This document shows, in pieces, positions 59,371-64,000 of a stretch of 64,000 bases of DNA (positions are counted from its first letter, which is position 1; every line of letters begins with the position of its first letter). The stretch is from NCBI RefSeq assembly GCF_030246925.1, contig NZ_CP126740.1:2418001-2482000 (forward strand). Reading direction: 5' to 3'. This stretch comes from Microbacterium sp. zg-Y625 (GTDB taxonomy: Bacteria > Actinomycetota > Actinomycetes > Actinomycetales > Microbacteriaceae). Below the pieces are notes generated by a model. The model had not been told where the DNA came from and ran no database searches. It was given only the letters and a program-made list of their open reading frames with translations. The position numbers were made by a program, and so were the translations under genes.

Positions 59371-60750
59371 CTACGGCGCGAGCTGCTCGACCGTCTTCGG
59401 CCGCACGACCAGCCACAGCGCCAGCACGCCGATCACGGCGCACCCGACCATGACCGAGGCCATCGTCGTCGGCGTGATCCCGGCATCCCCCGCAATCCAC
59501 CCCACGAGGGGCGAGACGAGGCCGGCCACGCCGAAGTTGACCGCGCCGAGGAGCGACTGTGCCGTGCCGGCGGCCTTGCCATGGCGGTCCAGCGCCAGCA
59601 CCTGCGCGCACGGGAAGGTGAACCCGCATGCGGTCATGAAGACGAACAGGGGCACCATCACGCCCCAGATGCCCGCGCCGAGGGCGTCGCAGACGACGAT
59701 GGCGGATGCCGCGACCACGAGAGCCGCGGTGGAGAAGGCCATCACCCACTGCGGACCGAAGCGTGCGGCCAGCCGCGATGCGGTCTGCACACCCAGAACG
59801 ACCCCGACCGAGTTGATCGCGAACAGCAGTCCGTACTGCTGCGGGTTGAAGCCGTAGGTCTGCTGGAAGAGGAACGAGGATGCCGAGAGGTACGAGAACA
59901 GACCGCTGAAGGTCATGCCGCCGATGATGAGCACCCCGATGAACACCCGGTCTCCCAGCACGGAGCGATACCGCTGCAGCACGGTCGTCGATCCCTGCTC
60001 GTGGCGGCGGGACGGAGGCAGCGTCTCGGGAATGAACGCCACCGCGCAGGTGAGCATGACGACGCCGTAGATCGCGAGGGCCACGAAGATGCCGCGCCAG
60101 GGCACGACGGTGAGCAGGGCCGATCCGATGAGCGGGGCGACGACGGGCGCGACGCCGGAGACCAGGGCCAGCCGGCTCAGCATGATCACGAGCCGGCGGC
60201 CGCCGAAGAGGTCGCGCACGATGGCCGCCGCCACGACGCCTCCCGCTGCCGCGCCGGCTCCCATGAGGACGCGCGCGAGCATGAGCAGCTCGAGACTCGG
60301 GGCGAGAGCGGCCGCCATGCTGGCCAGCACGTGCAGGGCGGTCACAATGATGAGCGGCACCCGGCGGCCCATCTTGTCACTGAGCGGACCCACGACGAGC
60401 TGGCCGAGGGCGAAACCGATCATCGTTCCCGTGAGGGTGAGCTGGATCGCCGCCGCGGAGGTGCGGAAGTCCGCTTCCAGCACCGGGAACGCCGGAAGGT
60501 AGAGGTCCACCGTGAAGGGGCCGAGCGCGGTGAGCGCGCCCAGGAGGATCACATAGAGCACACGGCGCCGGGTGGACAGCGAGTCTCCGGGGTGCCTCAC
60601 GATCGGGCCCGTGGCGGGGTGGGCACCGTGGGTGCGGATGGCGCCGGTGGGAGCGCGGCGCTCGCTGCGGATGGCACCGGTGGTGGCGGGGCGCCTGGTG
60701 TGGGTGATGTCGGCGGCGGGGACGGTGGGAACGGGCGAAGTATCGAGCAC
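59371..60750 (-). CDS. Bcr/CflA family multidrug efflux MFS transporter
   Basis: A 459-residue exporter with about 12 helices. LGALTALGPFTVDLYLPAFPVLEADF opens the membrane part, and GQLVVGPLSDKMGRRVPLI is the loop motif of the Bcr/CflA (DHA1) group. The N-terminal 55 residues are a Thr/Arg/Gly-rich tail with repeated TGAIR units, longer than usual. GTG at 60750; a later start near the first helix is possible. Drug or sulfonamide-type export is expected from the family. Confidence 0.9.
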   Translation of the reverse strand: MLDTSPVPTVPAADITHTRRPATTGAIRSERRAPTGAIRTHGAHPATGPIVRHPGDSLSTRRRVLYVILLGALTALGPFTVDLYLPAFPVLEADFRTSAAAIQLTLTGTMIGFALGQLVVGPLSDKMGRRVPLIIVTALHVLASMAAALAPSLELLMLARVLMGAGAAAGGVVAAAIVRDLFGGRRLVIMLSRLALVSGVAPVVAPLIGSALLTVVPWRGIFVALAIYGVVMLTCAVAFIPETLPPSRRHEQGSTTVLQRYRSVLGDRVFIGVLIIGGMTFSGLFSYLSASSFLFQQTYGFNPQQYGLLFAINSVGVVLGVQTASRLAARFGPQWVMAFSTAALVVAASAIVVCDALGAGIWGVMVPLFVFMTACGFTFPCAQVLALDRHGKAAGTAQSLLGAVNFGVAGLVSPLVGWIAGDAGITPTTMASVMVGCAVIGVLALWLVVRPKTVEQLAP

Positions 60751-60826
60751 GGTATCCAGTGAGTCGCGGCGAGAACCGTCGAAACGATTCGAGAACCGGA
60801 TGAGTCTAGCTCCTTCCCAGCCCTGT

Positions 60827-60846
60827 GCCTATGCATGCGAATAGGC
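60827..60846. promoter_or_regulatory. Inverted repeat GCCTAT-N8-ATAGGC before the DUF3105 gene
   Basis: The repeat overlaps a possible -10 box TAGGCT (60842-60847) in the divergent region between the efflux pump and the DUF3105/DUF305 pair. It is a candidate operator. Confidence 0.4.
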
Positions 60847-60893
60847 TGAGGCGACCGCCGCGCCGCGCGCGCCCTCCAGAGCCGAGATCTCAC

Positions 60894-61613
60894 ATGACCC
60901 CGACGCCCCCCAGCCACCCCAACCCGCGCGTGAGCGGAAACCCCGCCACCCAGTCCAAGATCACCCTCACCGCCAAGCAGCAGCGCGAGCAGCAGAAGCA
61001 GGAGAAGCTCGCGCAGTACCAGCGGGAGCTCGCCAAGCGCCGCCGCAGCAAGGTCGTCTGGTGGGTCGTGGGCATCGCCGGCGCGCTCGCCGTCATCGCG
61101 CTCGTCGTGGCATCCATCGCCTTCACGCCGAAGCCCGTCACCTACGACCGGGGCGACGGCGACGGCGCCGGCATCGCCGGCGTCGAGACCTTCGAGAACA
61201 CCGCCAATCACGTCGAGGGCACCGTCGCCTACCCGCAGACCCCGCCCACCGGCGGGGACCACAACGCCGCGTGGCTGAACTGCGCCGTGTACTCCGAGCC
61301 GGTCCCGAACGAGAACGCCGTGCACTCGCTCGAGCACGGCGCCGTGTGGATCACCTACGACGCGGATGCCGTCAGCGACGCCGACCTCGACGCGATCCGC
61401 GCCAAGCTGCCGTCGAGCTACGTGATCCTCTCCCCCTTCGAAGGCCTCGATGCCCCCGTGGTGATGAGCGCGTGGAACGCACAGCTGAAGCTCGACGGCG
61501 CCGATGACGAGCGCATGGAGGAGTTCCTCACCGCCTACTGGCGCAGCCAGACCGTGCCCGAGCCCAACGGCGCCTGCGCCGGCGCCGTCGACGGACCGGG
61601 CAAGCAGTCATGA
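60894..61613 (+). CDS. DUF3105 membrane-anchored protein
   Basis: A 239-residue protein. A charged cytoplasmic N-terminus (KQQREQQKQEKLAQYQRELA) precedes one membrane helix (about 57-79). The extracellular DUF3105 domain has YPQTPPTGGDHNAAWLNCAVY and HSLEHGAVWITY; His and Cys residues suggest metal contact. ATG at 60894. It overlaps the DUF305 gene by 4 nt, a pairing common in actinobacteria. Confidence 0.88.
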   Translation: MTPTPPSHPNPRVSGNPATQSKITLTAKQQREQQKQEKLAQYQRELAKRRRSKVVWWVVGIAGALAVIALVVASIAFTPKPVTYDRGDGDGAGIAGVETFENTANHVEGTVAYPQTPPTGGDHNAAWLNCAVYSEPVPNENAVHSLEHGAVWITYDADAVSDADLDAIRAKLPSSYVILSPFEGLDAPVVMSAWNAQLKLDGADDERMEEFLTAYWRSQTVPEPNGACAGAVDGPGKQS

Positions 61614-62272
61614 CACCGGCCCCGCGGCGACGGTGGATCGCGATCGTGCTGGTCGCTGTCGCCGTCGCCGCGGTGGCCTTCGCCGCCGGGCGGTTCTCGA
61701 CGTTCGGGGCGTCAGGACCCGACCTTCCCGCCGATGACTCCGCAGAGGCGGGATTCGCCCGCGACATGCAGGCGCACCACACGCAGGCGATCGAGATGGC
61801 GATGACCGCCTACCGCAAGACCGACGACGAGCAGGTGCGCATGCTGGCGTACGACATCGCCACGGCGCAGGCGGGCCAGCGGGGCGAGATGTTCGACTGG
61901 CTGGTCAAGTGGGGGCTCCCGCAGGCCGGCGGCCCTCCCATGGCGTGGATGGCGGCATCGGATGCCGGTCACGATCACGATGGCACGGGCACGGCGCCCC
62001 TCTCCCCCGAGGAAGAGCGCGAGGCCATGGGCATGGCCTCGCCCGCCGAGCTCACCGCCCTCGCCGAGACGGAGGGCACCGCCGGTGACTGTCTGTTCCT
62101 CGAGCTCATGATCCGCCACCACCAGGGCGCCATCCCGATGGCCGAAGCGGTGCTCGAGCTCGGCTCGGAGCCGCGCACCCTCGCCGTCGCCGCCAGCATG
62201 AAGGACGCCCAGCAGTTCGAGATCGACGCGATGACCGCCGCCCAGCAGCGCCTCGCCTGCCCCGTCCCCTAG
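61610..62272 (+). CDS. DUF305 protein
   Basis: A 220-residue secreted or membrane-anchored protein: an N-terminal membrane helix (about 9-30), then two DUF305 four-helix motifs, RDMQAHHTQAIEMAMTAYR and ELMIRHHQGAIPMAEAVLEL. The repeated His-His and Met residues point to metal, probably copper, binding. A further DAGHDHDG loop is His-rich. It is co-translated with DUF3105. Confidence 0.9.
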   Translation: MTPAPRRRWIAIVLVAVAVAAVAFAAGRFSTFGASGPDLPADDSAEAGFARDMQAHHTQAIEMAMTAYRKTDDEQVRMLAYDIATAQAGQRGEMFDWLVKWGLPQAGGPPMAWMAASDAGHDHDGTGTAPLSPEEEREAMGMASPAELTALAETEGTAGDCLFLELMIRHHQGAIPMAEAVLELGSEPRTLAVAASMKDAQQFEIDAMTAAQQRLACPVP

Positions 62273-62278
62273 GACCGT

Positions 62279-62343
62279 GAAACCGTAACTGGCGGCCGAG
62301 ACAGTGGTTGTTTTCCACTGTTTCGGCCGCCAGATGCGGTTTC
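62279..62343. terminator. Long bidirectional terminator hairpin
   Basis: Three stacked stems (GAAACCG/CGGTTTC, CTGGCGGCCGA/TCGGCCGCCAG and ACAGTGG/CCACTGT) with small internal bulges and a TTGTTTT loop give about 25 base pairs. It lies between the convergent DUF305 and sugar permease genes. Confidence 0.9.
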
Positions 62344-62373
62344 AGCGTTCGATATCGGTTGCGGCGCGGGCGG

Positions 62374-63345
62374 TCAGCCCTTCGTCGAACCCGCCAGCAG
62401 GCCGCGGACGAAGTACCGCTGCAGGGCCAGGAACACGATCAACGGGACGATGATCGCGATGAACGCGCCCGCCGTCAGCAGGTGCCAGTCCTGGCCACGG
62501 CTTCCGGTCATCTCCGCCAGCAGCTTCGTGATCGGCCCGACGTTGCCGTCGGCGAAGATCAGCGCCACGAGCAGGTCGTTCCACACCCACAGGAACTGGA
62601 AGATGGCGACCGAGGCGATGGCGGGCATCGTCAGCGGCAGGATGATGCGGAAGAAGATCTGCCCGTGCCCGGCGCCATCGACCCGCGCCGCCTCGATCAC
62701 TTCGCCCGGGATCTCGGAGACGAAGTTGTGCAGCAGGAAGATCGTCAGCGGCATCGCGAAGATCGTGTGCGCGATCCACACCTGCGCATATCCGGCCTGG
62801 CCGATCCCCTCGATCACCGGGAACCCGAACAGGGTGCCATTCGAGAAGAGCTGCAGCAGCGGAATGAGCGCCATCTGGATCGGCACGATCTGGAGGGCGA
62901 ACACCATGATGAACAGCATGTTCTTGCCGCGGAAGTTCATCCACGCGAAGGCGTAGGCCGCGAGCAGGGCGATGCAGATCGGGATGATCGTCGCCGGAAG
63001 GGTGATGGCGATGGAGTTGACGAACGCGCCCGCCATGTTCAGCTGGCTGTTGCCGGCCTGCAGAGCCTCGGCGTAGTTGTCGAACGTCCATCCCCAGTTG
63101 GAGAAGGCGGTCCACCATCCCGTGGTCTGGATGAGCTCCTGGGGGCGGAAGGACGAGATGAACAGGCCGAACGTGGGCAGGGTCCACAGCACGGCGATCA
63201 CGAGCGCCGCCAGGGTGGCCCCGCGCGAGGTGAGGCGGTTCTTCGTGCGTCCGGCGACCGAGCGCTCGATCTTGCGCTCACCGCGTCGGAGGTCCTGCCG
63301 GGTCTCTTCGTCGACCGGGAGGTCGATCGGCGCCACGTTGCTCAT
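62374..63345 (-). CDS. Carbohydrate ABC transporter permease (MalG-like)
   Basis: A 323-residue permease with six membrane helices after a 45-residue charged cytoplasmic tail. The coupling loop is EAARVDGAGHGQIFFRIILP. The pattern SFRPQELIQTTGWW and FLWVWNDLLVALIF is typical of CUT1-family MalG/LacG partners. It overlaps the upstream permease by 4 nt; the sugar is unknown because the binding protein lies outside the window. Confidence 0.93.
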   Translation of the reverse strand: MSNVAPIDLPVDEETRQDLRRGERKIERSVAGRTKNRLTSRGATLAALVIAVLWTLPTFGLFISSFRPQELIQTTGWWTAFSNWGWTFDNYAEALQAGNSQLNMAGAFVNSIAITLPATIIPICIALLAAYAFAWMNFRGKNMLFIMVFALQIVPIQMALIPLLQLFSNGTLFGFPVIEGIGQAGYAQVWIAHTIFAMPLTIFLLHNFVSEIPGEVIEAARVDGAGHGQIFFRIILPLTMPAIASVAIFQFLWVWNDLLVALIFADGNVGPITKLLAEMTGSRGQDWHLLTAGAFIAIIVPLIVFLALQRYFVRGLLAGSTKG

Positions 63346-64000
63346 CGGATCTCCCTCTGCTTCTTCAGCTGCCTGGCGTTGTAGATCACGAGCGGCAGCA
63401 CGAGCACGAACAGCACGACGGCGAACGCAGCCGAGCGTCCGCCTTCGAAGCTGCGCAACTGCGTGTACATCTCGTTGGCGATGACGGAGGTGTTGTTCGC
63501 GCCGGCCGTCATCGTGCGGACGATGTCGAAGACCTTCAACGAGGCGATCGAGATGGTCGTCAGCACCACGATGAGAGATCCGCGGATGCCGGGGACGATC
63601 ACGTTGATGAACCGCTGCCAGCCGTTCGTGCCGTCGAGCTGGGCCGCCTCGATCTGCTCGGTGGGCACGCCCTTGATGGCGGCCGAGAGGATGACCATCG
63701 CGAAACCGGTCTGCACCCAGATGAGCACGACGATGAGGAACAGCGTGTTCCACGGCTGCACCGCGAGGAAGTTCAGCGGCTCGCCGCCGAGCCACACGAT
63801 GACCTGATTGGCCAGACCGATCTGCTCCTGGCCGGCCGGGCGGGCGGTGTAGACGAAGCGCCAGATGATCGAGGCGCCCACGAACGAGATCGCCATCGGC
63901 AGGAAGACGAGGATCTTGTAGTACTTCTCGCCGCGCGTCTTGTCGATGAAGTACGCGTACGCCAGGCCGGCGACGGTCGAGACGACCGGCGCGATGACGA
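63342..64000 (-). CDS. Carbohydrate ABC transporter permease (MalF-like), partial
   Basis: The visible C-terminal 219 residues belong to the partner permease, cut by the right window edge; the frame is open to base 64000. The coupling loop is EAAQLDGTNGWQRFINVIVP, and the C-terminus is YNARQLKKQREIR. Its 4-nt overlap with the MalG-like gene shows one transcript. The start codon lies beyond the window. Confidence 0.92.
   Translation of the reverse strand, partial: VIAPVVSTVAGLAYAYFIDKTRGEKYYKILVFLPMAISFVGASIIWRFVYTARPAGQEQIGLANQVIVWLGGEPLNFLAVQPWNTLFLIVVLIWVQTGFAMVILSAAIKGVPTEQIEAAQLDGTNGWQRFINVIVPGIRGSLIVVLTTISIASLKVFDIVRTMTAGANNTSVIANEMYTQLRSFEGGRSAAFAVVLFVLVLPLVIYNARQLKKQREIR

Overview
This window is chromosomal DNA of a very high-GC actinobacterium, most likely a Microbacteriaceae member of the Microbacterium type. 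The basis is composition, family content (glycolipid-binding DUF1089, DUF3054, DUF2243 and CtaG-like proteins, a DUF305/DUF3105 pair, F420-type PPOX proteins, Gly-rich PadR), frequent GTG starts, apparently leaderless genes and a striking excess of the heptamer GGATGCC/GGCATCC. No rRNA, tRNA, CRISPR array, IS element, prophage or plasmid origin was seen. About 70 protein genes are called; the last one runs off the right edge.

Layout. 0-10 kb: PadR regulator, small housekeeping and enzyme genes, M18 aminopeptidase, a divergent FAD-oxidoreductase/LuxR pair, msrA, and a PPOX gene followed by an SDR gene that has no start codon. 10-13 kb: OmpR-type response regulator and histidine kinase, followed by a Met/His-rich membrane-anchored protein. 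13-17 kb: a tightly overlapping run of glycosyltransferase, exo/endonuclease-phosphatase and membrane proteins (DUF2238, DUF2243, CtaG-like). 17-19 kb: alcohol dehydrogenase cluster and a phosphoesterase. 19.4-25.4 kb: a five-gene operon (solute-binding lipoprotein, ATPase, double-length permease, LacI regulator, metallophosphoesterase) behind a perfect LacI-type palindrome; the set suggests uptake and cleavage of a phosphate-ester or phosphonate-like compound. 25-46 kb: mixed single genes, including sirtuin cobB, tRNA hydroxylase trhO, SulP transporter, Dps, a GH15 trehalase-like enzyme, a PEP-mutase-family protein, catalase and a lipid kinase-like protein. At 41.5-42.9 kb two genes of different composition abut a beheaded GNAT fragment. 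46.3-53.2 kb: a Cys-cluster winged-helix regulator and the cytochrome bd operon cydABDC, with the same palindrome before the regulator and before cydA. 53-64 kb: DUF4190 protein, GNAT, DUF6457, a DUF2867 SDR, two MFS transporters, PAP2 phosphatase, DUF3105/DUF305 pair and two sugar ABC permeases.

The least explained structure is a family of 20-bp-period repeat arrays (core GAGTGAGTATTCG). There are three arrays and 17 copies. In two arrays the first copy supplies the stop codon of the upstream gene, and one MFS gene is bracketed by two arrays. Other notable signals are the shared cyd operator, paired palindromes before padR, about eight leaderless promoters with -10 boxes 6-7 nt from the start, tiny coupled upstream ORFs, and a PPOX/SDR pair joined only by a +1 frame change.
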